Notes: generated by a model from the letters alone, not told the origin. A stretch of DNA of 64,000 nt from Diaphorobacter aerolatus (GCF_014489535.1 NZ_CP060783.1:2108001-2172000); one strand, 5' to 3'; numbered from the stretch's first letter, positions 37,338-46,563 are shown. Translations and numbers: made by a program.

Positions 37338-39156
37338 GCTGGCCTCCGGTCATGTCGTCGTCGAGCGCGTCCTGTTCGTCCTCGGTGCCCAGATAGGCGG
37401 CGATCACACGCGGATTGTTCTGCACCTCGGAAGGCGTGCCTTCGGCGATCTTCTGGCCGTAGTCGAGCACGATCACGTGGTCCGACACGGCCATCACCAG
37501 ATCCATGTGATGCTCGATCAGCAGCACCGTGATGCCCAGATCGCGGATGCGCGCGATCACCTGGATCAGCTCCTGCGTCTCCTGCGGGTTGAGGCCCGCC
37601 GCGGGCTCGTCGAGCAGCAGCAGGCGCGGATGCGTGGCGAGCGCGCGTGCCAGTTCGAGGCGGCGCTGCAGCCCGTAGGGCAGGCTGCCGGCGATGTCGA
37701 GCGCCTTGTCGCGCAGGTGCAGGCGTTCGAGGATCTGCAACGCTTCGTCGCGAGCGGCAAGCTCCGCCTTGCGCGCCTTCCCCACGCCGATCAGGCTCGC
37801 GAAAAACCCCGCAGGGATGTGCGAGTGCAGGCCGACCTTCACGTTGTCAAGCACCGTCATGTCGCTGAACAGGCGCAGATTCTGGAAGGTGCGCCCGAGC
37901 CCCAGGCGCGCAATCCTGTTGGGCGACACACCGACGATGTTCTGACCGGCCAGCAGAATCGTTCCGCGTTCCGGCGTGACGATGCCCGAGAGGATGTTGA
38001 GCAGCGTGGTCTTGCCCGCGCCGTTCGGGCCGATCAGCGAATGCACATGGCCGGGCTTGATGCTGATATCGACGTTGTTGGTCGGCACCACGCCGCCGTA
38101 GGCCTTGTACAGCCCCTTGCCGTCGAGCAGCACCGGCGACGCCTCGCCGCTGGTCGCGGCGCGCTTCAACTGCCATGCGGGAAGCGCATCGGGCAGCGCC
38201 TCTTTGGGCACAAGGCCCGGCGCGAACTTGCGCGCCAGCGTGCGCACGAAGCCCGCGAGCCCGTTGGGCATGGCGTACAGCGCGAACAGCAGCAAGGCGC
38301 CGTAGGTGAAATGCTGCACGTCGGGCCAGCGCGAGAGCAGCGAATCCAGCAGTGTGAGCACCACCGCGCCGAGCAGCGGCCCGTAGACCGAGTTGCCACC
38401 GAACAGCACGATCAGCAGAAAGAAGATCGACAGATTGAAGGTGATGAAATCGGAATTGATGTACTGGTTCTGCTGCGCAATCAGCGCACCGGCAATCCCG
38501 CAGGTGAAGGCGCTGATCACGAAGGCCAGCACCTTGAATTTGTAGACGCTGACGCCCACGCTCTCGGCCGCGACCTCCGCCGTGTTCACCGCCAGGAACG
38601 CGCGGCCAAAGCGCCCTGCGAGCAGGTAGCGAAACATCACGTGCAGCAGCACGCAGAGGATCAACACGAACCAGACCCATTGCCTGGTGCCGAACATCTG
38701 GCCTCCGAAATTCAACGGGATCACGCCATAGATGCCCTGCTGGCCCGCAAACAGATCCTGCCACTCCGAGACGATCTTCTCCACGACGATGCCAAAGCCG
38801 ATGGTCACCATCGCCAGCGCCGGCCCTTTCACGCGCAGCGCGGGCAACGCGATCACCACGCCGAACAGTCCCGCGAGCACACCGGCCATCGCGAAGGCAA
38901 GCCACGGATTCCAGCCCCAGCGCGCGGTAAGTAGCGCCACGGCGTAGGCGCCCACGGCGAACAGCCCCGCATGGCCGAGCGACTTCTGCCCGGTGTAGTT
39001 CACCAGCACATTCAGGCCCGCCGCAGCGATGTAATTCACGCCGATGAGAAACACGATGCGCAGATAGAAATCGTTGCTGGTCACGAGCGGCACGGCGGCC
39101 ACCAGCGCCACCACCACCAGCAGCCACAGGTAATGCTTGAGCTCGCCCTTCATCAT
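37330..39156 (-). CDS. Fused permease-ATPase of a LIV-type ABC importer (LivM-LivG)
   Basis: 608 residues that join the second permease and first ATPase in one chain. Residues 1-310 are a LivM permease (VNYTGQKSLGHAGLFAVGAY, LRVKGPALAMVTIGFG); a 35-residue linker follows; residues 342-600 are a LivG ATPase with Walker A GPNGAGKT at 376-383, RLGLGRTFQNLRLF, a degenerate signature SLPYGLQRRLELARAL and Walker B LLLLDEPAAGLNP. ATG 39156 overlaps the livH stop (TGATG) with GGAG upstream. The natural fusion fixes a 1:1 ratio and asymmetric assembly with LivH and LivF. Confidence 0.94.
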   Translation of the reverse strand: MMKGELKHYLWLLVVVALVAAVPLVTSNDFYLRIVFLIGVNYIAAAGLNVLVNYTGQKSLGHAGLFAVGAYAVALLTARWGWNPWLAFAMAGVLAGLFGVVIALPALRVKGPALAMVTIGFGIVVEKIVSEWQDLFAGQQGIYGVIPLNFGGQMFGTRQWVWFVLILCVLLHVMFRYLLAGRFGRAFLAVNTAEVAAESVGVSVYKFKVLAFVISAFTCGIAGALIAQQNQYINSDFITFNLSIFFLLIVLFGGNSVYGPLLGAVVLTLLDSLLSRWPDVQHFTYGALLLFALYAMPNGLAGFVRTLARKFAPGLVPKEALPDALPAWQLKRAATSGEASPVLLDGKGLYKAYGGVVPTNNVDISIKPGHVHSLIGPNGAGKTTLLNILSGIVTPERGTILLAGQNIVGVSPNRIARLGLGRTFQNLRLFSDMTVLDNVKVGLHSHIPAGFFASLIGVGKARKAELAARDEALQILERLHLRDKALDIAGSLPYGLQRRLELARALATHPRLLLLDEPAAGLNPQETQELIQVIARIRDLGITVLLIEHHMDLVMAVSDHVIVLDYGQKIAEGTPSEVQNNPRVIAAYLGTEDEQDALDDDMTGGQHA

Positions 39157-40076
39157 CAGACTTTCTCCACGATCTTCTGGCCCATGAGGCCCTGTGGTCT
39201 GACGACGAGCACCACGATGATGAGCACGAAGATGCTGATCTCGCGCAGCTCGGCCTGCCAGAGCCCGACGAGCGCCTCGATCAGCCCGAGCAGAAAGCCC
39301 CCGAGCATGCAGCCGCGCGGACTCGTGAGGCCACCGAGGATCGCCGAGGAAAACGCCTTGAGCGCAAGCGTCATGCCCATGAACACCGAGGCCGTGGTGA
39401 TCGGCGCAATCAGCAGTCCCGCAAGGCCCGCGAGGCTCGAACTGATGACGAAGGCCAGCACCACGATGGCCCCCACATTGATGCCCATGAGCGTTGCGGC
39501 GCTGCCGCTCTGCGCGACGGCTCGCACCGCCTTGCCGATGCGCGTGCGCCGCATCACGTAGTCGAGACTGAGCAGCACGATGACGCTGCACACCAGCACC
39601 AGCACCTCCTGCGGCAACACACCGGCGCCGCCGATGCGAATCACATCGCTGCCGAGTGGCGACGGCATCACCATCGGCGACGGCCCCCAGATCGCGAGCG
39701 CGGTGTTCTGGATGATGATGCCGAAGCCGATGGTGCTCATCACCCAGGCCATGCCGCCGCGCCCCACGAAGGGCCGCACCGCCGTGTAATACAGCACCAC
39801 GCCCAAGAGACCCAGCACGGCCATGGTGGCGATCAGGCTGAGCACATAGCGCACCAGGGAGACGTCGGCCGGCACCAGCGTGTCGGTGATGTTCTTGCCC
39901 GCGAGCAACAGCAGCACGGACACCGCCACGAACGCGCCCGCGACCAGAAACTCGCCCTGACCGAAGTTCAGCGTCTTCGTGGTGTTGAAGGTGATGTTGA
40001 AACCCACCGCGACCAGCGCGTAGATGCTGCCCAGTGCGAGCCCGCTAAAGACGGCCTGCAGAATCGAATCGAACAT
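39156..40076 (-). CDS. livH: LIV-type ABC transporter permease LivH
   Basis: 306-residue inner-membrane permease with about eight hydrophobic segments. Family features: SGLALGSIYALVAVGFNITFNTTKTLNFGQGEF near the N-terminus (in parts LGSIYALVAVG and LNFGQGEF) and SSSLAGLAGLLIAPITTAS with LGGLTSPRGCMLGGFLLG, the loop that contacts the ATPase. ATG 40076 starts directly in the first helix. It follows livK after an intercistronic hairpin and overlaps livMG. Confidence 0.94.
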   Translation of the reverse strand: MFDSILQAVFSGLALGSIYALVAVGFNITFNTTKTLNFGQGEFLVAGAFVAVSVLLLLAGKNITDTLVPADVSLVRYVLSLIATMAVLGLLGVVLYYTAVRPFVGRGGMAWVMSTIGFGIIIQNTALAIWGPSPMVMPSPLGSDVIRIGGAGVLPQEVLVLVCSVIVLLSLDYVMRRTRIGKAVRAVAQSGSAATLMGINVGAIVVLAFVISSSLAGLAGLLIAPITTASVFMGMTLALKAFSSAILGGLTSPRGCMLGGFLLGLIEALVGLWQAELREISIFVLIIVVLVVRPQGLMGQKIVEKV

Positions 40077-40113
40077 AGTCGCTGCCCCACGTGCAACAAA
40101 CCTGCAAAAGGAC

Positions 40114-40146
40114 AAGGCCTGCCGACCTGTGGTCGGGGCAGGCCTT
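40114..40146 (-). terminator. Intercistronic hairpin between livK and livH
   Basis: AAGGCCTGCC-GACC and GGTC-GG-GGCAGGCCTT form a long stem with a TGT loop. No T run follows on the minus strand, so full termination is unlikely. Such hairpins after a binding-protein gene usually stabilise its message and lower expression of the membrane genes. Confidence 0.6.
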
Positions 40147-40168
40147 GCTGCTTCAATATTTCACCGGA

Positions 40169-41356
40169 TCACTTCTTCAGATCGGCGGGCTTGAGAGACT
40201 TGTAGACATCGTCCTCGAAGCGCACGACCTCACTGCCCTTCCAGCGCGCGAGATAGAAATCGCTCACGCTCAGACCTTCATGGTTGGTCTTGGAAAACGG
40301 CTTGTCGTAGGTCTTGATCACGCCCTCGGTCTTGTTCAGGCTCTCGAGCGCCGCGGCGACCTTATCGCCATCGGTGCTGTTGGCCTGCTTCATCGCGGCG
40401 GCCAGCAGCATCACCGAGTCATAGGCCTGGGCGGAGCAGGGAAAAGTGGTCAGCGTGGGGAAGTTCACGCGCACGCGCTGGCCGAGCGCCTTGGTCCTGG
40501 CCGAAGTGTCCTCGGTGGTGGACGCCGCCATGATCAGGTGTTCGGCGAGCTTGGTGCCCGCCATCTTGGGCAGCAGCGAACTCAGGTTGCCCCAGGTGCC
40601 AAGCGTGATCGGCATGTAGTTGACCTTCTCCATGCTGCGCAGCACCTGCGCGGCGCCGTCCGCAATGCCGTAGATGATCACCGTGTCGGCACCCGCAGCC
40701 TTGATCTTGTTGAGCTGCGAGGTCATGTCGGTGTCCTTGGGACCGTACTTTTCCACCGCCACGGGCTTCACGCCATGCAGCGCGAGGATCTCGGTCGCAT
40801 CCTTGATGCCGCCCTGGCCGTAACCAGTGGAGTCGGCCAGAATCGCGATCTTCTTGTCCTTGGAGGCCTTCACCGCATAGGCGCCGAGCAGCGAGACCTG
40901 CTCGCGATCCACCATGGAGATGCGGTACAGGTAGTTCTGCGGCTCCTTGGCGTAGCGCGTGGTGATTTCGGTCGCCGTACCAATCGGCACGACCACCGGA
41001 ATCTTTTTCTGCTGGGGAATGTGCAGCCAGGCGAGCGCGTTGCCCGAATTGGCCGGACCGACGATGCCGCTGACCTTCTCGCTGTCGATCAACTCCTGCA
41101 CCGTCTGGATCGCCTTGGGCGGCGTACCCTGATCGTCGCGCACCACGCCGACGACCTTGCGGCCCATGATGCCGCCTGCCTTGTTGATGTCCTCGATTGC
41201 GGCCTCGAAGCCCCAGCGACCGGCAATGCCGAGTTCGGCCACACCGCTGGCCGACTGGTCGGCGGTGTAGCCGATCTTGATGTCCTGCGCCTGCGCGCCC
41301 GCCACGGCCCAGGTTCCGAGGGCGCCCACCACCCAGTGGCAAATCGCTTTCTTCAT
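40169..41356 (-). CDS. livK: ABC transporter substrate-binding protein LivK-like
   Basis: Periplasmic receptor of the downstream LIV-type importer. 395 residues with a signal peptide (MKKAICHWVVGALGTWAVAGAQAQ). The mature protein begins DIKIGYTADQSASGVAELG and shows GIVGPANSGNALAWLHIPQQKKIPVVV and the ligand core of type I receptors. ATG 41356 has AGGAGA 6 bp upstream; the in-frame start at 41386 is rejected. First gene of the livK-H-MG-F-GMC operon. Ligand unknown. Confidence 0.94.
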   Translation of the reverse strand: MKKAICHWVVGALGTWAVAGAQAQDIKIGYTADQSASGVAELGIAGRWGFEAAIEDINKAGGIMGRKVVGVVRDDQGTPPKAIQTVQELIDSEKVSGIVGPANSGNALAWLHIPQQKKIPVVVPIGTATEITTRYAKEPQNYLYRISMVDREQVSLLGAYAVKASKDKKIAILADSTGYGQGGIKDATEILALHGVKPVAVEKYGPKDTDMTSQLNKIKAAGADTVIIYGIADGAAQVLRSMEKVNYMPITLGTWGNLSSLLPKMAGTKLAEHLIMAASTTEDTSARTKALGQRVRVNFPTLTTFPCSAQAYDSVMLLAAAMKQANSTDGDKVAAALESLNKTEGVIKTYDKPFSKTNHEGLSVSDFYLARWKGSEVVRFEDDVYKSLKPADLKK

Positions 41357-41520
41357 GCTCGCGTCTCCTATCGTGTTGATTTTCACAGCCCTATCCAGAC
41401 ACGGCGGCGCTCCACACGAGTGGGGCCCCCATCACCAGAATCAATGTAGCGGCTATCAACAGGAACGCATCCCGGGTTTATCCCGAAGCCATCGAGCACG
41501 TTGGAAATCTGCCAAGGACG

Positions 41521-42801
41521 TCATGCATAGGCAAGCCCGGTGGCGACGCCGCCGAACAGGTCGCCCTCGACCTGCGGTGTATCGGGAAACGCGGTGCGCA
41601 GCACGTCACGCAGCGCGGTGAGCGCGGAGGATCCGCCGGTCAGGTAAATGGCTCCAGGCGCGCCAACTCCGGCAGTGCGCACGCAGTTCTGCGCGCAACT
41701 GACCACCTGGCCGAGCAGGCCGTGCAGCCGCGTCTGCAGATCCTCGGGCGAAATCTGCGCGCCGAGATCGCGTTCGAGCCAGTTCAGGTCGATGGGCGTG
41801 GCCAGATGCGCGCTGGACGCGCCGATCTTCGCCTGCTCCACGGCGTCCGCGAGCCGGTGACCTTCGCGTTCTTCGAGCACCTGCATGAGGCGTTGGTGCA
41901 GACGCGGATCGGCGTAGTTGGTGCGCAGATCGCGCGCCGCCGCAATCGCCTTGGGCGCATACAGCCACTGAATCAAATGCCAGGTCGAGAGATCAAAGAA
42001 CACGCTGCTCGGCACCTCTCGGCCACCCGGGCCGATATGGCGGTAGCCGAGCAGGGGCATGACCTGCTCGACGTTGAGCCGGTGATCGAAATCCGTGCCG
42101 CCGATGTGCACGCCACCGGTCGCGAGAATGTCGCTGCTGCGATTGTGCTTGCCTGCGTGGCCGGGCCCAAGCCGCACCACCGTGAAGTCGGACGTGCCGC
42201 CACCGACGTCGACCACCAGCGCGATGGTTTCTTCGCTCAGGCGCTGCTCGTAGTCCAGTGCCGCCGCAATCGGTTCGAGCTGAAAGCTCACCTCGCCCAG
42301 GCCCGCATCGCGCGCCGCAGCGGCGAGCGCGTTCTGCGCCTCGCGATCACGTTCCGGGTGCTCGTCGACAAAGTGCACCGGACGTCCGAGCACCACGCGT
42401 TCGGGCAATCGGCCATTGAGGGCGAGCTGCGCCTTTTTCGCAACGTGGCGCAGAAACAGCGAGATGATGTCCTGATAACTCACGAGCCTGTCGTGAACCA
42501 GGGTCTTCTCCTGCAGCAGCGCGCTGCCCAGCAGGCTCTTGAGCGATCGCATCAGGCGGCCCGGCTCGCCCTCCAGATACTGCCGCATGGCATCGCGCCC
42601 GAAGTGCGTGCGATGCTCCTCGGTGTTGATGAAGAGCGCTGTCGGCATGCCGGTGAACCCGCCTTCGAGCGCCAGCAGACGCGACGGTTCGCCGGGCGCG
42701 CGCCAGGCGGCAGCGGAGTTGGAAGTTCCGAAGTCAATGCCGAGCGTGCCGGCTGCGGTGGGAGAAGAATCTGTCATGGCGCTGGCGAAAGAATCTGTCA
42801 T
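41521..42801 (-). CDS. yegD: Hsp70 family protein, YegD-like
   Basis: 426 residues with only the actin-like ATPase half of an Hsp70 and no substrate-binding domain. Motifs: LGIDFGTSNSAAAWR (phosphate 1), IALVVDVGGGTSDFTVVRLG (phosphate 2), GGVHIGGTDFDHRL, and GAIYLTGGSSALTALRD (adenosine). The start is uncertain: the codons for MTDSFASA-MTDSSPT stem from a 24-bp near-repeat at 42760-42801, giving two candidate ATGs (42801 and 42777), neither with a good ribosome binding site. A MITE-like element lies just upstream. Cellular role of YegD proteins is not settled. Confidence 0.88.
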   Translation of the reverse strand: MTDSFASAMTDSSPTAAGTLGIDFGTSNSAAAWRAPGEPSRLLALEGGFTGMPTALFINTEEHRTHFGRDAMRQYLEGEPGRLMRSLKSLLGSALLQEKTLVHDRLVSYQDIISLFLRHVAKKAQLALNGRLPERVVLGRPVHFVDEHPERDREAQNALAAAARDAGLGEVSFQLEPIAAALDYEQRLSEETIALVVDVGGGTSDFTVVRLGPGHAGKHNRSSDILATGGVHIGGTDFDHRLNVEQVMPLLGYRHIGPGGREVPSSVFFDLSTWHLIQWLYAPKAIAAARDLRTNYADPRLHQRLMQVLEEREGHRLADAVEQAKIGASSAHLATPIDLNWLERDLGAQISPEDLQTRLHGLLGQVVSCAQNCVRTAGVGAPGAIYLTGGSSALTALRDVLRTAFPDTPQVEGDLFGGVATGLAYA

Positions 42802-42863
42802 GGCGCGTTCGCAGCGACCGCATTTGCCTGCGGCCCGCGAGACCACCTCGTTCACGACACTAC

Positions 42864-43131
42864 TAGGGCCTGTTCACACAACGCACGGGATCGCGTTGTG
42901 CAGTCTTGGGATGGGATGCAAGGCGCAGGCTCGAAGCAAGGTAGGTACCTTGCGAGAGACTGCAACGCCGCAGACCGCCCAAGACTGCGCAACCCTTCGG
43001 GCAAGCCAGGCAGGGCCGCCCCTGCGGCGTTGCATTCCTTGCGCGGGTGCCTACCCGCGCGGCGTCACGCGCCTAGCATGGGCGGTCCTGTCTGGCTTGC
43101 GCGACCCCGTGGGTTGTGTGAACAGGCCCTA
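42864..43131. repeat. Long copy (268 bp) of a MITE-like inverted-repeat element
   Basis: The 32 bp at the left end (TAGGGCCTGTTCACACAACG...) and right end match as inverted repeats with 2 mismatches. Inside are further inverted pairs: TGCAACGCCGCAG (42961-42973) with CTGCGGCGTTGCA (43022-43034), and TTGTGCAGTCTTGGG (42896-42910) with CCCAAGACTGCGCAA (42978-42992). No protein gene inside. The ends agree with the 73-bp element at 4709-4781. Both copies are bordered by TA, which would fit a TA-targeting transposase acting in trans. It fills most of the gap between yegD and the tRNA gene. Confidence 0.8.
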
Positions 43132-43144
43132 GATGTTCAAAATG

Positions 43145-43176
43145 AAAAAGCCCGCTTGGTTAAAAGCGGGCTTTTC
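43145..43176. terminator. Rho-independent terminator downstream of the initiator tRNA
   Basis: AAAAGCCCGCTT and AAGCGGGCTTTT form the stem with A and T runs on both sides. It ends leftward transcription from the rplQ-tRNA side. Confidence 0.85.
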
Positions 43177-43180
43177 GATT

Positions 43181-43257
<77 letters not shown>

Positions 43258-43298
43258 GTAAGCTGAAATTATAACCTATTTTCGAGGTTCAATTTGAA

Positions 43299-43691
43299 TT
43301 AAGCGGCAGATTCGTTATTTTCTGCGACTTCCGGGGCGCGGTCGACCAACTCGACATAAGCCATCGGTGCATTGTCACCCACTCGGTAACCCATCTTCAG
43401 GATACGTGTGTAGCCGCCTGGACGCGCGTTGAAACGCGGGCCGAGGTCGTTGAACAGCTTGGTCACGCTGTCACGGTCGCGCAGGCGGTCAAACGCCAGA
43501 CGACGGTTGGCAACGGTGTCGACCTTGGCCAGAGTGATCATGGGCTCGATCACGCGGCGCAGTTCCTTTGCCTTGGGAACGGTAGTCTTGATGGCCTCGT
43601 GCTCGATGAGCGAGTTCATCATGTTCTTCAGCATCGCGAGGCGGTGCGAGCTGGTGCGATTCAATTTGCGAAGGCCGAGACCGTGGCGCAT
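43299..43691 (-). CDS. rplQ: 50S ribosomal protein L17
   Basis: 130 residues, matching L17 from [20 protein letters not shown] through [35 protein letters not shown]. Located at the exit region of the 50S subunit. ATG 43691 has AAAGGAAA upstream. Last protein gene of the alpha operon; two hairpins precede it and the initiator tRNA follows. Confidence 0.98.
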   Translation of the reverse strand: MRHGLGLRKLNRTSSHRLAMLKNMMNSLIEHEAIKTTVPKAKELRRVIEPMITLAKVDTVANRRLAFDRLRDRDSVTKLFNDLGPRFNARPGGYTRILKMGYRVGDNAPMAYVELVDRAPEVAENNESAA

Positions 43692-43715
43692 GGGAATTTC
43701 CTTTTTTAAATTTAA

Positions 43716-43796
43716 AGCGGCTAGCCGGATCAGGTACTAGCCGCTGCGCGGTACGCGTATTTTGCGAGGCTCTCTAAAGCAATGCCCGAGAGAGCC
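43716..43796 (-). promoter_or_regulatory. Two hairpins between rpoA and rplQ
   Basis: AGCGGCTAG and CTAGCCGCT (43716-43745, perfect 9-bp stem, 12-nt loop) and GGCTCTCT and AGAGAGCC (43768-43796, perfect 8-bp stem, 13-nt loop). On the leftward message the first-named hairpin is followed by TTTAAATTTAAA and the rplQ ribosome binding site. Likely an attenuating or processing site that sets rplQ expression apart from rpoA. Confidence 0.55.
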
Positions 43797-43816
43797 CGCG
43801 ATTATAGCGTTGAAGA

Positions 43817-44809
43817 TCAACGCTTGTCGAGACCCGCCGGTGGCCAGTTCTCGAGTTTCATGCCGAGCGTGAGGCCACGCGAGGCAAGAACTTCCTTGAT
43901 TTCATTGAGCGACTTGCGACCCAGATTCGGCGTCTTGAGCAACTCATTCTCGGTGCGCTGGATCAGATCACCGATGTAGTAGATGTTCTCTGCCTTGAGG
44001 CAGTTGGCCGAACGCACGGTGAGTTCCAGCTCGTCCACGGGACGCAGCAGGATCGGATCGAACGTCGCGTTGTTGCGCGAGCCGGACGGCGCATCGAATG
44101 CCGCCAGTTCGCCGCCTTCGAGCTGAGCGAACACCGCGAGCTGTTCCACCAGGATCTTGGCGGAGGCGCGCACTGCGTCTTCAGCGGTGATGGCACCGTT
44201 GGTTTCGATCTCGACGACCAGCTTGTCCAGGTCGGTACGTTGCTCCACACGAGCGCTTTCCACGGTGTAGCTCACGCGCTTGACCGGTGAGAACGATGCG
44301 TCCAGAACGATGCGGCCAATCGACTTGGTCGACTCGTCAGCATAGCGGCGCAGGTTGCCGGGCACATAGCCACGACCCTTTTCGACCTTGATCTGCATGT
44401 CCAGCTTGCCGCCGGCAGACAGATGGGCGATCACGTGATCCGGATTGACGATCTCGACGTCATGCGGAGTCTGGATGTCCTGTGCGGTGACAACGCCTTC
44501 GCCGTCCTTGCGCAGGCTCAGCGTCACTTCGTCACGGTTGTGCAGCTTGAAGACCACACCCTTCAGGTTCAGAAGAATGTTGACTACGTCTTCCTGAACG
44601 CCATCAATGGACGAGTACTCGTGGAGCACGCCGGCGATGGTCACTTCGGTGGCGGCATAACCCACCATGGAGGACAGCAGCACGCGACGGATGGCATTGC
44701 CCAATGTATGGCCATAACCCCGCTCGAACGGCTCCAACTCGACCTTGGCACGATTGTGACCAAGCTGCTCAACGTTAATTGCCTTGGGCTTCAGCAAATT
44801 GGTTTGCAT
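43817..44809 (-). CDS. rpoA: DNA-directed RNA polymerase subunit alpha
   Basis: 330 residues, typical for Betaproteobacteria. N-terminal assembly domain ([29 protein letters not shown]) and C-terminal domain that contacts UP elements and activators ([51 protein letters not shown]). Intact. 116 bp separate it from rpsD; that gap contains an AACCGCG/CGCGGTT hairpin at 44868-44887. Confidence 0.99.
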   Translation of the reverse strand: MQTNLLKPKAINVEQLGHNRAKVELEPFERGYGHTLGNAIRRVLLSSMVGYAATEVTIAGVLHEYSSIDGVQEDVVNILLNLKGVVFKLHNRDEVTLSLRKDGEGVVTAQDIQTPHDVEIVNPDHVIAHLSAGGKLDMQIKVEKGRGYVPGNLRRYADESTKSIGRIVLDASFSPVKRVSYTVESARVEQRTDLDKLVVEIETNGAITAEDAVRASAKILVEQLAVFAQLEGGELAAFDAPSGSRNNATFDPILLRPVDELELTVRSANCLKAENIYYIGDLIQRTENELLKTPNLGRKSLNEIKEVLASRGLTLGMKLENWPPAGLDKR

Positions 44810-44925
44810 GCGAACTTCCTCTTAATACCCCCAGCTCGTTACACCGGTAAGGCTAGTGAAGCGCCTAAACCGCGATGCCTCGCGGTTCAGGAACAGTTTC
44901 TCGATAACTTCAGCCTGGCAGCGAA

Positions 44926-45548
44926 TTAGCGCGAATACAACTCAACGATCAGCGATTCGTTGATGTCGGCTGCGAATTCGTCACGGTCAGGAGACTTCTT
45001 GAAGGTGCCTTCGACCTTGTCTGCGTTCACCTCGACCCAAGCAGGCATGCCCACTTGTTGAGCCAGTTGCAGGGCTTCGACGATACGAGCCTGCTTCTTG
45101 GACTTCTCACGCACGGCAACCACATCACCAGCCTTCACGAGGTAGGAAGCGATGTTCACGGATTGACCGTTCACGGTGATGGCCTTGTGCGACACCAGTT
45201 GACGTGCTTCAGCACGTGTGGAGCCGAAGCCCATGCGGTACACGACGTTGTCCAGACGCGATTCGAGCACGGACAGCAGGTTGGCGCCGGTGTTGCCCTT
45301 CTTGCTGTCGGCCATCTCGAAATAGCGGCGGAATTGCTTCTCCAGCACGCCATACATGCGCTTTACTTTTTGCTTTTCGCGCAGTTGCAGGCCGTAGTCG
45401 GAGGTACGAGCACCCGAAGTGCGACCGTGCTGGCCGGGCTTGGTGTCGAACTTGGATTTGTCCGCAATCGAGCGACGGGCGCTCTTCAGGAACAGGTCGG
45501 TGCCTTCACGGCGGGAGAGTTTGGCCTTGGGCCGAGGTAACGTGCCAC
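44926..45548 (-). CDS. rpsD: 30S ribosomal protein S4; one frameshift near the N-terminus
   Basis: Assembly-nucleating protein of the 30S subunit. GTG 45548 with AAGGAAG upstream starts (M)ARYLGP, then the frame breaks at GGG 45529-45531 (CCC on the coding strand); adding one base gives [20 protein letters not shown] and continues to [13 protein letters not shown] and the S4 domain ([30 protein letters not shown]). The joined gene is exactly 207 residues, the expected length. Because S4 is essential, the break must be a sequence error or compensated in vivo. Confidence 0.96.
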
Positions 45549-45640
45549 TTGAGCTTCCTTGTTTTCATCTGCCGTGCTGTTTGACCAGTACGGGAGCCAC
45601 CATCGCTGAAAGCAACGGTGGCGGTGGGCTTATGAATCGA

Positions 45641-46044
45641 TTAGATACGACGACGCTTCTGAGGGCGGCAGCCGTTGTGGGGAACCGGGGTCACATCGGA
45701 GATCGAGGTGATGCGGATGCCCAGCGCGCCCAGAGCGCGCACCGACGATTCGCGACCTGGGCCAGGCCCTTGATCTCGACGTCGACATTCTTGATACCTT
45801 GTTCCATGGCGGCGCGGCCAGCCACTTCCGAAGCTACCTGAGCAGCAAACGGAGTCGACTTGCGCGAACCCTTGAAACCCTGGCCGCCGGACGAAGCCCA
45901 CGAGAGGGCATTGCCTTGGCGATCAGTGATGGTGATGATCGTGTTGTTGAACGATGCGTGCACGTGTGCGATGCCGTCAGAAACGTTCTTGCGAACCTTC
46001 TTGCGAACACGCTGGGCAGCATTGTTTGCGGGAGATTTAGCCAT
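45641..46044 (-). CDS. rpsK: 30S ribosomal protein S11; one frameshift
   Basis: Platform protein of the 30S subunit. Reads [24 protein letters not shown]-like sequence ([20 protein letters not shown]), [18 protein letters not shown] and VDVEIKG, then breaks at GGCCC 45766-45770. In the next frame the protein continues [39 protein letters not shown]. One added base gives 134 residues, the normal length. Essential gene, so read as intact in the organism. Confidence 0.96.
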
Positions 46045-46062
46045 GGTGCTCTACCTATCTCT

Positions 46063-46428
46063 TTACTTCTTGAGTGCCGCTGCGCCCTTGCGCGGACCCT
46101 TGCGAGTGCGTGCATTGGTGCGCGTACGCTGGCCACGCATAGGCAGGCCTCGGCGATGGCGGAAGCCGCGATAGCAACCAATGTCCATCAAACGCTTGAT
46201 GTTCATGGTGGTTTCGCGACGCAGGTCACCTTCGATGGTGAACTGGGCGATTTGATCGCGGATCTTTTCGAGATCTGCGTCAGTGAAGTCTTTGACCTTC
46301 TTGGCGAAGGCGATTCCGCATGCTTCGCAGATCTTGCGAGCGCGAGTGCGACCGATGCCATAGATGGCGGTCAGGCCAATCTCGGCATGCTGATGCGGAG
46401 GAATATTGATACCAGCGATACGTGCCAT
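46063..46428 (-). CDS. rpsM: 30S ribosomal protein S13
   Basis: 121 residues in the head of the 30S subunit, contacting the P-site tRNA and bridging to 50[31 protein letters not shown] and the C-terminal [23 protein letters not shown] are diagnostic. Intact; 18 bp before rpsK. Confidence 0.98.
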   Translation of the reverse strand: MARIAGINIPPHQHAEIGLTAIYGIGRTRARKICEACGIAFAKKVKDFTDADLEKIRDQIAQFTIEGDLRRETTMNIKRLMDIGCYRGFRHRRGLPMRGQRTRTNARTRKGPRKGAAALKK

Positions 46429-46449
46429 TTGCGTCCTCTAATGTCTCAA

Positions 46450-46563
46450 TCAGCCTTGGCGCTGCTTGTGGCGTGCATCTGTACAGATGACACGCACAAC
46501 GCCCTTGCGTCGGATGATCTTGCAGTTGCGGCAAATCTTCTTGACCGAAGCCGAAACTCTCAT
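46450..46563 (-). CDS. rpmJ: 50S ribosomal protein L36
   Basis: 37 residues: [34 protein letters not shown]. The zinc-binding set Cys11, Cys14, Cys27 and His32 is complete, so this is the zinc form. AGGAGAA precedes the ATG at 46563. infA, which often sits between secY and rpmJ in related bacteria, is absent here. Confidence 0.97.
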   Translation of the reverse strand: MRVSASVKKICRNCKIIRRKGVVRVICTDARHKQRQG

